DNA of 64,000 nucleotides, from assembly GCA_963971425.1 (NCBI GenBank), contig OZ020519.1, positions 20,667,397 through 20,731,396 on the forward strand. Reading direction: 5' to 3'. This DNA comes from Bryoerythrophyllum caledonicum (Eukaryota; Streptophyta; Bryopsida; Pottiales; Pottiaceae). The position numbers and the translations under genes were made by a program. The notes beneath the pieces are model-generated. The model searched no databases, had not been told where the DNA came from, and worked only from the letters and a program-made list of their open reading frames with translations. Numbering within the stretch: the stretch's first letter is position 1; each line of letters starts with the position of its first letter. Of this stretch, positions 44,290 to 55,967 are shown piece after piece.

Positions 44290-45555
44290 GATATTTTTTG
44301 TGGTGCATGGAGTTTAGATGGTACGAAGTGGAATACTTTGTGTTGTTTGTCACATCTCTTGTGTAGATGGGGACATAATGTTTCCATAATTCATGAACTT
44401 TTTATTTACTTAACTGCTGAGGCTTGCATATATTGATTTTATCACCTATATTGTGTCGCATGTATTGCCAGAAACATCCCATGTATTGCGGGAAACGTCC
44501 CATGTATTGCTAGGAATAATTTGTCTTTGGTACAATTTGTACTATAGGTATAGTTTGTACCGCTCAAAGTCAACTTGAAAGTTGTCGTGGCAGTTTCCGC
44601 GGCGCTAGTGCCGAGACCCGGGCTTTCTGCTACCCTCTTGAACCGGTCGTCGAATACTACTTTATTTTCATTGGGCAATATTATTTCATTTTTTTATTGT
44701 GAGCATATATATACTTATTATATAATTAAAACTCATGTACCCTATTTTACCATTTTTTCTACTCCACTTTGTAATAAAAAATATTTTCCTCTGATTTTTT
44801 CTTTGAACTATTAAGACAACATTGATTTAAACACAAATTTGAGTTTATATATTTAAAAATTAGATTAAACTAAAATACTTTACAATAACTATAATTACGT
44901 GGAGATGTATATATATATATTTATATGAATGAATAATTAAACACTTTAAATTTTTTTATTTAAAAAAACAAATATTATACTATACTATTACATGCATATT
45001 TATTCTAGAAATATGAAAAAAATGAATCATCAGGTATACAATTGTCGTAGACCATAGATTAGCTTAACCACATTAACACCAATCCAACATTTATTTATTT
45101 TACTAAAAGATTACCATTCGTCCTCCCATCAATCCGATATAGATTCTCCATACTTAGAAGATTTAAATCTTTTATTTTCAAACTTTATTTTCGAAACAAG
45201 TTGATTTAAGTAACAATTATAGACACAATCATAGTAATGACATAGTTAATCCTTGAACGTCACAAGGGAACCGTATACACATGACCGTATTTCACTTTAT
45301 ATAATGCAAAAATTGTATTAAAACTTAACAAGATTTACACCTTATAATTGAAATATCTTAAATTAGCATCTTTTATTGGAGGTAAATTCCAACTTTGAAT
45401 TTTATCATGTTTGAATACTGTATTATGTATGTAAAAAAGTGTGCTTGTCACATTACAGTGGTAGCTCTTGATGTTTAGCAATTCAGGCAAGTTGCCATGT
45501 ACCCCTTTTGAAACAAAGAGTCCGCTAAAAAAGAAATAGGGACTAAAAACACACA
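44290..45555. other. 3' flanking and AT-rich intergenic DNA
   Basis: Apart from a short tandem repeat (44457-44513, three copies of a CATGTATTGCNNGAAAC-like unit) and GTAC-centred motifs near 44530-44570, this is AT-rich sequence with no recognised gene. Confidence 0.55.
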
Positions 45556-46276
45556 CACGTATATATATCTATATATGTCTGTCTATACATATGTATATAT
45601 ATATATATATAAACATATAGGTAGATACAAATATATATATGCATATATGTCTATATGTATTTATACATATATGTCTATATGTATTTCAACATATATGTCT
45701 ATATGTATTTCAACATATATGTCTATATGTATTTATATATATATATATATATGTCTATATGTATTTATACATATATGTCTATATGTATTTCAACATATAT
45801 GTCTATATATATTTATATATATATATTTATATATGTCTATATGTATTTATATATATATATATGTCTATATGTATTTATATATATATATATGTCTATATGT
45901 ATTTATATATATATATATGTCTATATGTATTTATATATATATATATGTCTATATGTATTCATACATATATGTCTATATGTATTCATACATATATGTCTAT
46001 ATGTATTCATACATATATGTCTATATGTATTCATACATATATTCATATATGTACTCCTACATCTATTCATATATATACTCCTACATATATTCATATATGT
46101 AGTGGTACATATATTCATATATGTATTGGTACATATATTCATATATGTATTGGTACATATATTCATATATGTATTTGTACATACATTCATATATGTATTT
46201 GTACATACATTCATATATGTATTTGTACATATATTCATATATGTATTTGTACATATATTCATGTATGTATTTATAC

Positions 46277-46308
<32 letters not shown>

Positions 46309-46660
46309 CATACTTATATGTGTATATATATATATTTATATTTATATATACCAGATCTATACAATCCAAACCTATATATACATATAAGTATGATATTTAT
46401 ACATGTTTGTACATATATGTATATTATATATTATATCTGTATGGATACATGCATATATATATACTCTATAACAGTTATATATACATGTTATATGTATATA
46501 TGTATATATATATATATATGTATACATATATATATTCATATATATATGTCATATGATGGATTTCTATATGATGTTTATATGTACATACTTATAAGTATGA
46601 TATATATATGTACATACATGTCTTCATGTATATCTATAAATCCATGTATGTATATATATG
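45556..46660. repeat. TA-rich higher-order simple repeat
   Basis: About 1.1 kb is built from ATATGTCTATATGTATTT-type units. Period variants of roughly 25-35 bases change along the array (fewer TCTATATG units and more ATTCATATATGTA units to the right). Long open frames across it are low-complexity artefacts. It ends exactly at the left LTR of the next gypsy element, and similar TA-rich DNA resumes at 59475. Confidence 0.9.
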
Positions 46661-48874
46661 TGTCGTAGTACGTGTTGGCAACTATTCACATCTTAACACA
46701 AAGATACCCTTAAGGTAATCGTTCCCACAGAGAATCACCGAGAACTACAACGACTAACAACTCATCTATATGTACACCAGGTTATCTATATCACAATAAT
46801 TACATCAAAAGAAGGAAAAGGGTTAGATTACAACGCCGGAGCGTTTATCTACAGCCACCATCCCGCTCTCCGTACGAGTGCTTCCCTTCCGGTAGGGACC
46901 TTCGGGTAGGGACCTACCTCGTCGGAAGGTAGGGACCTTCGGGTAAGGACCTACCTCGTTGGAAGGTAGGGACCTTCGGGTAAGGACCTACCTCGACTTA
47001 GTCCCGGTTAAGGGAAGGGGGGGGTTATCTTTACAGCTATATAGACAATAGACATCCGGGGTACACGAGTACCCGGATACAGATTATATCACCACGGATG
47101 GTAGTCCGTGGGCTCGCAGAGATTTTAGTGTTCGACACAAGTAACAGCTACTCTACCTCCCATTCTCTCCTTCTAACTCTACTCACTCACTTGGATGGTT
47201 ATGGTGTTACTGAGATCCCCCGAAGGGGTGTTAGACCCGTGTTTCCGAGGCTGCGAGCGGCGTAATGTAAGTGAGCAAGGGGCCTACCCGCCCACTATTC
47301 GTCCTCCTCCCAGTCTCCCTCCACCTCCGATGCAGCTGGAAGTGGGATGTTTCAGGGAATGACATGAGTCTTCACAACCGACACCAACCGGTACGCCGGA
47401 AGGTCACTCAAGACTCATTTATGACCCTCATACATCCGTCACTCCCCCCCTCGTCCTTCCCTAGACACGTAAAATGTCACCTGTTATTCCCATCCACCCA
47501 ACTAATCTACTTGATGGAACAAGGAAACGACTGTAACGGTTAGAGTTGGAGTCACGCCCCTACTAGCTATCTTCTCACCTCACCTGTTATTCCCACCCAC
47601 CCGGACTAATCTACTTTGATGGAACAAGGAAACAGTGATTAGATAGTTAGTATAGACTCGAGGAGTGGACTACTTGAAATGGCACTCACAGTCATGTATG
47701 CAATCCGAGCTCTCCAACCATCGAAGGTCTTCTCAGAGCGTAGGTTTAGAATTCAACTGAAAGCAAATACACACATCAAGCAGTGAAGAGAGGTGCCAAG
47801 AGACTCCTCACTTATACTGCCAAGAACACACACAAACGCCAAAAGCATAAGATGCCTTCTAACTAAAAACGACGGCATTAATTACCCTTGGCGGCCACCG
47901 TCCTACCTACTCGACGTACCAAGTCAAAAGGCATCTAAACACAAATTCCAAGGCAAACCAAGTCAAATCCAAGTTCAAATCGGGGCCGAATCCGCTAATG
48001 AATAGTGACCTACAGAACAAGATTCTAGGTCTACTTCTGAACCAACTCCTCAAGTCTTCTCTTCTCTGGCTCGGAACCCGCTCAGCTCGCACCTCTCGTC
48101 TCGCACCTCCGCTCAGCTGGCTTGGTTCTCTTGTCTCGAAATTTCTGTCTCGGGCTTCCGTATCGTGTCTCCGTCTTGCGTCTCGCGCCTCTATCTTGCG
48201 TCTCGCGTCTCGAGTTCGCATCTCGGTCTCACGTCTTGGTCTCGGGTTTGCGTCTCGGGTTTGTGTCTCGGACTTCTGTATTGCGCCTCTGTCTTGCGTC
48301 TCGCGTCTCGGACTCGGGTTCGCGTCTCGGTCTCACGTCTTGGTCTCGGGTTCGCATCTCGGGTTCGCGTCTCGGTCTCACGTCTTGGTCTCGGGTTCGC
48401 GTCTCGGACTCGGGTTCGCGTCTCGGGTTCGCGTCTCGGACTTCTGTCTCGGGCTTCCGTATCGTGTCTCCGTCTTGCGTCTCGCGCCTCTGTCTTGCGT
48501 CTCTAGACGTCCTCTCTTTCCTCCGTAGACTTCCGGCTCGCAGGTTCCTTCTCTGGACTTTATTCATGGTCCGTCCTCGAAGATGCTGGCCTACTACCTG
48601 GTTCGTTGACTTGTACCCATGGGCTTGGCCCTTAAGCTCGAGTCCTTAGGCTTGGATCCTTGAGCTTGGGCTCGGGTCGGTATGGGTTGGGTTAAGGTGC
48701 GGGCTCGGGTCAGTATTTATCCCCCTTAACATTTTGTAAGCACTCTCTATTTTCCTTATCCTAATACTATCTAAGGATTAACACTTAGATTCGCCCTAAC
48801 CTTTCCACCTACTATTTTCTGTATTTTAACCTCTTCTATATAACTAACTTAATTTTTTTTTTAAATTCATGGTA
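46661..48874 (-). repeat. 3' LTR of gypsy G2
   Basis: On the plus strand it runs from TGTCGTAGTACGTG to AAATTCATGGTAC (the last few bases of the boundary are uncertain). It contains GGTAGGGACCTTCGGGTA tandem units at about 46895-46995 and the GTCTCG-rich minisatellite at 48128-48506. A TTCTCTGTGGGAACGAT block lies about 75 bases from the end on the minus strand. Confidence 0.9.
48128..48506. repeat. GC-rich minisatellite in the G2 3' LTR
   Basis: Degenerate 11-12 base units of the TCTCGGGTTCGCG type are organised in higher-order blocks. All six frames are nearly open across it, which produces spurious Arg/Ser/Leu-rich reading frames. The matching array in the other LTR is about 590 bases long instead of about 380. 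Confidence 0.85.
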
Positions 48875-48890
48875 CTACATCACCTCCTTC

Positions 48891-51800
48891 TCACATGGGA
48901 GCGTCCTCGCGAACAAAAGAACTGTCTTCTTCTTCTTCCTTTGTCTCGCGGTACAATTTTACTCGTGACCCGTTGGTTCGTGTCTCCGAGAGGTTTCCTT
49001 GTAAATCCTTTAATTGTAGGGATCCATTTTCAAATACCTCATGTACTTCAAAAGGTCCCATCCATTGGCGGTGTAATTTACCTGGAAAATCTTGGTGTCT
49101 ACTATCAAAGAGCAGAACAAGACTCGCAGTCTGAATGCCCTTGTTGCTAGTCAACTTCAGGTCGTAAGTCCTCTTCCTCCGAGCTTGGACTTCTTTTGTT
49201 TGTTGCAGTGCGTCACTCCGGGCTTCTTCCAGGGCATCAATTCCGGCAAACCGTTCTCCTAGGGAGGTACTCCGAGTGGCGTGTTTGGAAGCCAAGACCC
49301 TGTGGGTCTCTATGGCCGTCTCGATGTGTTGCAATACCTCTTGTCCATGGACCAGGAAGTAGGGGCTCCTTCCAGTGGTGGTCTTTCTTGTCGTGTTGTA
49401 GGCGTATACGGTGGAGAAGAGCTTCTTATCCCAGTCCGTTTTGTGTGCCGCAACCACCTTGTTGAGGATCTCCCCCACTATACCATTTGCACGCTCGGTA
49501 AGACCGTTGGCCTTTGGGTTGTAAGGCGTGGTCTTCCTATGCTTGATGGCGTACCTAGAGGTTAGCTCCTGAATTACTTCATTCAGAAAGTGAGTACCCC
49601 TGTCACTAACAATCTCAAGGGGGTGACCGAACCTCATACATATTTGTTCGAAGAGGAAGGCGGCGGAAGTGTTGTCGTCATTTCTCCTAGTTGCTCGAGC
49701 CTCGACCCACTTGGTGGCGTAATCTGTGGCTAGGATGATGTATCGACTCTTGCTCTTGCTCACCGGAAAGATGGGGCCGATGAAATCTATTCTCCATTTC
49801 TCGAAGGGTGCTAAGGGGATTATGGGAGTCAAGGGCCAATGGTTCCGAGTCATAGGATTGCCGATTCGTTGGCAGGGATCACAGCTTTGGACGAAGTGCT
49901 TCACATCTCGATGGAGATGCTGCCACCAGTATCCCGCCGCTCGGATCCGCTCCACTGTGCTCATCCCAGCAAAGTGTCCTCCAACCGGGTCATCGTGTGA
50001 GGCACGGATGACAGGTCTTCTCTCTTTCAGCTCTAGACACCTTCTTAACTTCTCATTGGGTCCATACTTGAAAAGGATTCCCTCAATGAGGGTGTAAAGA
50101 GCTACCTTATGTTGGAACACAACCTTCTCTTCTCTGCTGCAACCTCCCGGGTACGTGTGATCGTGGAGATAGGTTCGGATGTGTTTGTACTCGGAGTCTT
50201 CGTCGGGATCCGTTTGGAAGATCGATACCTCCTCCGGGGTCTGTCTTTTACCTTCAGCGAGTCCCTTCCCCTCGGTGTTTGGCTCAGAGTGGTGTTGCTC
50301 AGCAGCGCGTTCTTGAAAGGTGTCCGGATTCAGATCCGCGCTGCCGTCCAAGTCGGAATTCGACGTCGAGTCCGGGAATTCGTCGGGGAACTCTATTTCG
50401 AGGTCATTGGTGCTCTCCGTTCCTCGTTGTCGCGACAGGTAGTCGGCATTTTGGTTGGCTTTGCCGGGCTTAACTCTCACCTCGTAGTTAAACTCTTGAA
50501 GCAGAAGTATCCATCGAGCAATCCTCCCTGAAAGGTCAGGCTTGTTCACAAGGTACTTCAGTGAGTCATGGTCGGTGTGGAAGACGATCTTGTATCCCAG
50601 AAGGTAATGGCGGAATTTCTTACAGGCGTACACCACTGCCAAAGCCTCCCGTTCAGTGGCAGTGTAGTTCCTCTCCGCTGTACTCATCTGGCGGCTTGCG
50701 TAGTAGATGGATTTTTCTCCGCCACTCGGTCCTTCCTGCCACAAGATCGCTCCTAGGCACCATCCAGATGCATTAAGAGTAACATGAAAATCCTGATCCC
50801 AATGAGGTGGGGATAGAATTGGAGCGGACGACACTCGTACCTTTAATTCTTCAAAGGCCGCTTGTCTTTGTTCTGTCCACACGAACTCCTTGTCTTTCTT
50901 GAGTAGTTCCGTGAGAGGTGCGGCCAGTTGGGCGTACTTGTTGATGAACCGTCGGTAGTAGCCTACACATCCTAGGAACCCTCTTATTTCTCGCACATTG
51001 GCCGGCGCGAGTAGCTGGAGTATCGCCTTCACCTTGTCGATGTCAACATGCAATCCGTCCTTGCTAACAACATGTCCAAGAAGTACGCCGGAGATCATTG
51101 CAAAGAAGCACTTACCCGGGTGGAGTTTTAGGTTGGTTTCTCGGCACCTCTGGAACGTCTTCTGTAGGTACTTCAAATGGTTTGTATGGGTGCTGAACAC
51201 CGCAAAGTCATCAATGAACACTTCTAGAAAATGCTTAAGGAAGTCCTGGAAAATGTCCATCATGAGGCGCTGAAAAGTACCGGGCGCGTTACATAGTCCG
51301 AAGGGCATGCGGTTGAACGCGTAGGTGCCCCATTCTGTGGTGAATGTCGTCTTCAGCTGGTCGGTTTGTCTAATGGATACCTGATTGTACCCGGAGAACC
51401 CATCCATGAAGCTAAAACACTCGTGCCCTGCTACGTGATTTAACACCATGTCGATGAAGGGAAGGGGGAAGTAGTCTTTCTTGGTGGCCGCGTTCAACTT
51501 ACGGAAGTCCTGGCACACACGGATTTTTACCTTCCCATCTCGTCCGACCTTCTTGGGTACGATCACTATGGGTGATATCCATTCCGAGTTGTTAACCGAG
51601 TAGATGAACCCGGCCTCCAACAGTTTGTCCAACTCGTCCTTTACCATAAGTGCATACTTAGGGTTCAGGCGATATTGGCGTTGCCTGACTGGTACAGCAC
51701 CCTCTATTAGATCGATCCGGTGCTCTCCTAGCGTGGCGGGTATGCCTGTCAGGTCGGAAGTCTCCCATGCGAATACGTCCGCAAACTCTTGCAGAAGCTC

Positions 51801-51935
51801 GGTGTACAACCTCCTATCGTTCTTCGTTAAGTTCTTTCCGAGGTTGAACGACTTGCCTGGAAGGACTTCGATGGTGTCGTAGTCTTCAGGAGACACGACC
51901 GGTTTGGTGCGGTCTGCCCCATCTACTCCGAGCAA
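48891..51935 (-). CDS. Pol region of gypsy G2
   Basis: This open frame of 1014 residues carries reverse transcriptase (FMDGFSGYNQV near residue 180, FIDDFAVF near 242), RNase H, an integrase HHCC finger and an integrase core (WRIDFIGP ... SDRG ... NGLTERAN). It ends in a region like the G1 C terminus without a chromodomain. The product would copy and integrate the element. The purine-rich tract beside the 3' LTR lies just after its stop (about 48875-48895 on the minus strand). Confidence 0.9.
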   Translation of the reverse strand: MLGVDGADRTKPVVSPEDYDTIEVLPGKSFNLGKNLTKNDRRLYTELLQEFADVFAWETSDLTGIPATLGEHRIDLIEGAVPVRQRQYRLNPKYALMVKDELDKLLEAGFIYSVNNSEWISPIVIVPKKVGRDGKVKIRVCQDFRKLNAATKKDYFPLPFIDMVLNHVAGHECFSFMDGFSGYNQVSIRQTDQLKTTFTTEWGTYAFNRMPFGLCNAPGTFQRLMMDIFQDFLKHFLEVFIDDFAVFSTHTNHLKYLQKTFQRCRETNLKLHPGKCFFAMISGVLLGHVVSKDGLHVDIDKVKAILQLLAPANVREIRGFLGCVGYYRRFINKYAQLAAPLTELLKKDKEFVWTEQRQAAFEELKVRVSSAPILSPPHWDQDFHVTLNASGWCLGAILWQEGPSGGEKSIYYASRQMSTAERNYTATEREALAVVYACKKFRHYLLGYKIVFHTDHDSLKYLVNKPDLSGRIARWILLLQEFNYEVRVKPGKANQNADYLSRQRGTESTNDLEIEFPDEFPDSTSNSDLDGSADLNPDTFQERAAEQHHSEPNTEGKGLAEGKRQTPEEVSIFQTDPDEDSEYKHIRTYLHDHTYPGGCSREEKVVFQHKVALYTLIEGILFKYGPNEKLRRCLELKERRPVIRASHDDPVGGHFAGMSTVERIRAAGYWWQHLHRDVKHFVQSCDPCQRIGNPMTRNHWPLTPIIPLAPFEKWRIDFIGPIFPVSKSKSRYIILATDYATKWVEARATRRNDDNTSAAFLFEQICMRFGHPLEIVSDRGTHFLNEVIQELTSRYAIKHRKTTPYNPKANGLTERANGIVGEILNKVVAAHKTDWDKKLFSTVYAYNTTRKTTTGRSPYFLVHGQEVLQHIETAIETHRVLASKHATRSTSLGERFAGIDALEEARSDALQQTKEVQARRKRTYDLKLTSNKGIQTASLVLLFDSRHQDFPGKLHRQWMGPFEVHEVFENGSLQLKDLQGNLSETRTNGSRVKLYRETKEEEEDSSFVREDAPM

Positions 51936-52138
51936 GCTTGGATCACTCCACTGTGGAGGGATCTGAAGATATTCTCCTTCTTGGGTCGGGAGTGTCCCGC
52001 CTTCTAATTGTTTTCTTATCCACTCTTGGGTAAGGAGCTGCGAAGTCTACCCTAAGGAACGATCTTCCTGTTGAAACGGGTAGGCATTCGGTATGGATTC
52101 CTCCTCGTCCAGCTCCTCTATCTCACCTTGCTCTTGGA

Positions 52139-52786
52139 CTACTTCCAAGAATCCGTAGTCAGTTTCGACTTGGTCCTGGAAGTTTTCCACAAGGTAGGAT
52201 GAGGTAGAGTCATCTCCTTCCCGGTCTGACCAGTTGGAGGTGTACCCTTCGTTGTCACTAGTCTCCCCCATGGCTTCTTCGTGCTTCCATGGAAAGGAGG
52301 TAGGTGGGTTGCCGAAGGTGAATTCCTTCTAACCCAGTTCACCCGTACATCTGCCAGATATAACCATGGGCGTCCAAGTAGCAATGGGAAAGGCTTACCC
52401 ATTTCGACTTTGAGTATGACGTAGTTGAGGGGATAGGTGATCGGACCTATCTTAGTGGGAATACCTGATAGCCTCCCTAGAGGTAAGACCCGAGATTGGT
52501 CGGCCATCCTAAGAACTTGATTCGTAGGATCGAAGGTCGTATACCCCAAGTCATTGGCTGTCTCTTCTGTCATGAGGTTGACTCCCGATCCTCCGTCGAC
52601 AGGCACATTATGGATCAAGCACCCATCAATCTCTACGGATATTTCCGGGGCACCGTAGTCTTCTACTGTGGAAAAGTTTACGGCCACAGTTGGAAGTCGG
52701 ATCCTACTTCGCCTAGAGTGGGTACAAGCTTCTTTGACTATCTTCTGGTAGTTGGGGTTGTCTCGTAGGAGCTGACCTATAGTCAC
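52139..52786 (-). CDS. Protease region of gypsy G2
   Basis: A retropepsin-like motif (VPVDGGSGVNLM) and the downstream LLLGRPWLYLADV block identify the aspartic protease region, as in family G1. It is in a separate frame from the pol region. This is part of a broken element. Confidence 0.75.
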   Translation of the reverse strand: MTIGQLLRDNPNYQKIVKEACTHSRRSRIRLPTVAVNFSTVEDYGAPEISVEIDGCLIHNVPVDGGSGVNLMTEETANDLGYTTFDPTNQVLRMADQSRVLPLGRLSGIPTKIGPITYPLNYVILKVEMGKPFPLLLGRPWLYLADVRVNWVRRNSPSATHLPPFHGSTKKPWGRLVTTKGTPPTGQTGKEMTLPHPTLWKTSRTKSKLTTDSWK

Positions 52787-53327
52787 GTTGGCCTGTGATC
52801 CTCTAATGTCCTGAAGAATGTCATATTCGTCTACTCTGAGATTCAGTTCCTTCCCTATGGTGAGACCCGGCGCAAATCTGACTTGGCGCCGGTTCTCGTT
52901 TCTTGCCTTCTAGGTTCTACTAGCTGTCTCCTTACCTCCGCACTAATGTCAGGGCAGATGACATCTACCCCTTCTCGGCTTCGGCTAAGGGGTCTCCTAT
53001 ATGACTCGGGTTAGCTCGGGGATAGCTCCCGTCCGGGTCTGCTCGGATAAGATCCGGGCTGGCTCGGAGAGGTTGGGTTTCAACTCGGATAGGGTCCGAA
53101 CTAGTCTCTTGGCTTCCTTCTCGCACTATCGGCTCGGTTTCCACAGGTCCGGGATCGGGGGTCCCATGATTGGTGTCGGAGCTGGAACTACTATTACTAC
53201 TAACCGGCCTTACTAAAGGTCGAGATGCTCTAGTCCTATGCTTGTGACAATTGGTTCGGGTGGAACTGCGAGTACTAACCTTCTGGACTACTTCCTCTTT
53301 CACGCCTGGCGGTTCCACCTCTTCCCG

Positions 53328-54743
53328 TCATTTCGGAGGGTTCTCCACCCCTTGAGTATTGCCGTAGTTCAGGGTCGTCTGACTCCTGGGAGGAGTCACT
53401 ACCTGTTTGTATGTTACCTTTGGGACCGGCGGTTGTGGGCAGTGAGGTGCGTCATGTCCGTACTGTTGACAGCTTTGGCAAGGTAGTTCCAACGGTGCTC
53501 CTTGTCCACCTCTTCTTGGCTGGTCACAAGCATTAGCAAAATGGTAGGGGGAACCGCAATTGTAACACACCGGCGTACCTGCTGGAACGGAGTATGGTGG
53601 ATACAACGTTGGGGCCGGGGCGAACGGAGCTACGCCTTGGTAGGCCGGCTGCGGATAGGGTGGTTGCTGAAAGGCCGGCTTGTACCCGAGTTGTCGCAAG
53701 GGGGGGTTGGAGGCTCGAAAGATTGGGGTTGCGCCTCGCCCTCGACCGTAGGAGGGAAGTAGTTGGTAGACTGGGGCTTCCTCCTCCAATACCTCTTCCT
53801 CGTCCTCTGCCCAGTAGCTCGTCGTTCCGTCGGCGTTGACCAGGTGCACCCTCCTCGGCCCGTACTTGGGACACTCCCGATTGGCATGTCCAGCCTCTCC
53901 ACACTTGGTACACCATACATTGTTTCGTACCGTAGGTATGGACCTTCGTGGTGTCGGATTGGCTGCCAGGTTGACCTTGATCGCCTCCATGGTGTCTCGG
54001 AGGCTCTTCAGTACCTCCTTCGATTCTTGGGCTTCCACCTTGACCTCCTTCAGCCGCCGTGCTGTCCTCTCGTCCGCTCGAGACAGATCTCTATGGTGCG
54101 TGGTTTTTGTGGGGGTATCACTCGAGGATTCTTCACTTGAGGACGAGCTAGAAGAGCTATTCTCCGAACTAGAAGAGTCGTGCTTCGACTTCTTCTTCTT
54201 CTTGGTGTCGGTGGTGGCGTATTTGTCGCGCGACTTCCTCATCGAGTGAAGGGAGTCCTCATAATCTTGGGCTGCATCTATGGCTTCTGCAAGGGTTGTA
54301 GGTTTGGCCATTCTTACCGCAAATCCCATGGGAGAGGGAAGGCCTCCGACAAACCACTCCTTCTGTAATCTTGGACTTCCCTCCGTGGCACACTTCTTGA
54401 TGAGGCTCTTCACTCTTTGGCTGTATCTGCGTACCAACTCCTTATCCTTCATGGTGATCTTGTTCAGCCGACTTAGAGCACGTGACTCCCCTCCAGACTC
54501 TCGGAACGCTTGGATAAAGTGATCCTTGAGTTCTTCCCAGTCCGCCTTCACCTCGTCGGATAGGCCATGGTACCAGTTAAGGGCTTCACCTTTCAGCAAC
54601 CCGGGAAAGACCCGAAGTCGTGAAGGGTCATCCTCTTGGTTGGCCATAGCGATGGTCTCAAACTCCCCAAACCACTCATCAACGTCTGCCTCCCCGTTAC
54701 CTTTGAATGAGCTGTATCGCAGGCAAGTCGCAGGTCGAGCCAT
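53328..54743 (-). CDS. Gag region of gypsy G2
   Basis: The frame starts at 54743 (MARPATCLRYSSFKG). It has a capsid-like gag domain (residues ~15-150), a Ser-rich linker, and CCHC knuckles (CTKCGEAGHANREC near 280; CYNCGSPYHFANAC and CQSCQQYGHDAPHC nearer the C terminus). A further small frame (54771-55073) just upstream may be the N-terminal part of the same region. Confidence 0.8.
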   Translation of the reverse strand: MARPATCLRYSSFKGNGEADVDEWFGEFETIAMANQEDDPSRLRVFPGLLKGEALNWYHGLSDEVKADWEELKDHFIQAFRESGGESRALSRLNKITMKDKELVRRYSQRVKSLIKKCATEGSPRLQKEWFVGGLPSPMGFAVRMAKPTTLAEAIDAAQDYEDSLHSMRKSRDKYATTDTKKKKKSKHDSSSSENSSSSSSSSEESSSDTPTKTTHHRDLSRADERTARRLKEVKVEAQESKEVLKSLRDTMEAIKVNLAANPTPRRSIPTVRNNVWCTKCGEAGHANRECPKYGPRRVHLVNADGTTSYWAEDEEEVLEEEAPVYQLLPSYGRGRGATPIFRASNPPLRQLGYKPAFQQPPYPQPAYQGVAPFAPAPTLYPPYSVPAGTPVCYNCGSPYHFANACDQPRRGGQGAPLELPCQSCQQYGHDAPHCPQPPVPKVTYKQVVTPPRSQTTLNYGNTQGVENPPK

Positions 54744-55073
54744 GGTGACGGGTTCTTCCTCTTCTTCTTCTTATACCTCCTGGTCTTCGAAGTCAAAGAT
54801 TGAGGCCTGTCCTAATTGGTTTACTTCAAAGTGTTCTAGGAAGGGCTCAAAAGCCGGAGTGAGAGGGGTTGTGTCAATCCCTACGTAAGGTGGTACTTCC
54901 AGGATGTCTACTGGGAGACTCACTACCCTCACTTCTCTGTTTGGCCTACGGGTTGGGGTGCTCCTAGGACTAGGGGTAGGATCGGCACGGAAGAGTTGGC
55001 TACCTCGTCTCGTACCCTTGTTTCGGCGTTGGGATCGGCGTACTCCTATTTTGCTAGCTTCTCCTTGACTCAT

Positions 55074-55621
55074 GAAGGTGCATGGTACTACCTATGTCTT
55101 CGCTACTTCTATCTTTTGATCTAGGAAAACCGACAGCAACTACTTACTATCTCTACGGACTAACTGTCTTGCTTAGAGAGTAATAGGAGCTCTCCACGGA
55201 TCTGTGCTCGGACTAAGCTCAGGCATGGTACGGGTACGTAATGAACGCGGCACGGGCACAGCGTGGGTACAGCTATCTTTGTCAGATCCGGACAATTGTC
55301 AGTTGCTTGCGGGCGGGCAGGCACATCTCTAGTTGTACTTGCGATAAGGGCATCCATTCCGCAAACAGGAGTCCCAGCCTTTGTTGTCCGCCGGCTTCAG
55401 GTATGGTTCTTGAGCCGCTCCCCGTAAAGACACCGCAGCTCGGGCAACCAGTGAGGAAAACAAGGGGGATGTCGTGATGGACGGTTGATGCTCCTTCACT
55501 ACCTTACTCGTTCTCTTCCCTCTTCGCTGCGTAGCTACTAAGTATCCACGGATCACAAAATCAGTTTCAGAAACAAAATTCAAAACGACAAGCTATTAGT
55601 CCTTGAGTTCAGCGAAGTGAT
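55074..55621 (-). other. Untranslated leader of gypsy G2
   Basis: About 550 bases between the primer binding site and the first gag-region frame; no gene is recognised here. Confidence 0.6.
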
Positions 55622-55639
55622 TCCCCGGCAATGGCGTCA
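55622..55639 (-). other. Primer binding site, gypsy G2
   Basis: On the minus strand TGACGCCATTGCCGGGGA follows five bases after the LTR. It differs at two positions from the tRNA-Asp-complementary site common in Tat/Athila-like elements (TGGCGCCGTTGCCGGGGA). The two gypsy families here therefore use different primers. Confidence 0.7.
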
Positions 55640-55967
55640 CTTCGTGTCGTAGTACGTGTTGGCAACTATTCACATCTTAACACAAAGATACCCTTAAGGT
55701 AATCGTTCCCACAGAGAATCTCCGAGAACTACAACGACTAACAACTCATCTATATGTACACCAGGTTACCTATATCACAATAATTACATCAAAAGAAGGA
55801 AAAGGGTTAGATTACAACACCGGAGCGTTTATCTACAGCCACCATCCCGCTCTCCGTACGAGTGCTTCCCTTCGGGTAGGGACCTTCGGGTAGGGACCTA
55901 CCTCGTCGGAAGGTAGGGACCTTCGGGTAAGGACCTACCTCGTCGGAAGGTAGGGACCTTCGAGTAA

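Noticed and set aside
45575-46668. Very long Tyr/Ile-rich open frames on both strands
   Set aside because: They come from a TA-rich simple repeat that lacks stops by composition; there is no start context or domain.
48000-49250. Ser/Arg/Leu-rich open frames in several frames
   Set aside because: They lie in the GC-rich minisatellite of the G2 LTR, recur at 58390-59250, and are open in most frames.
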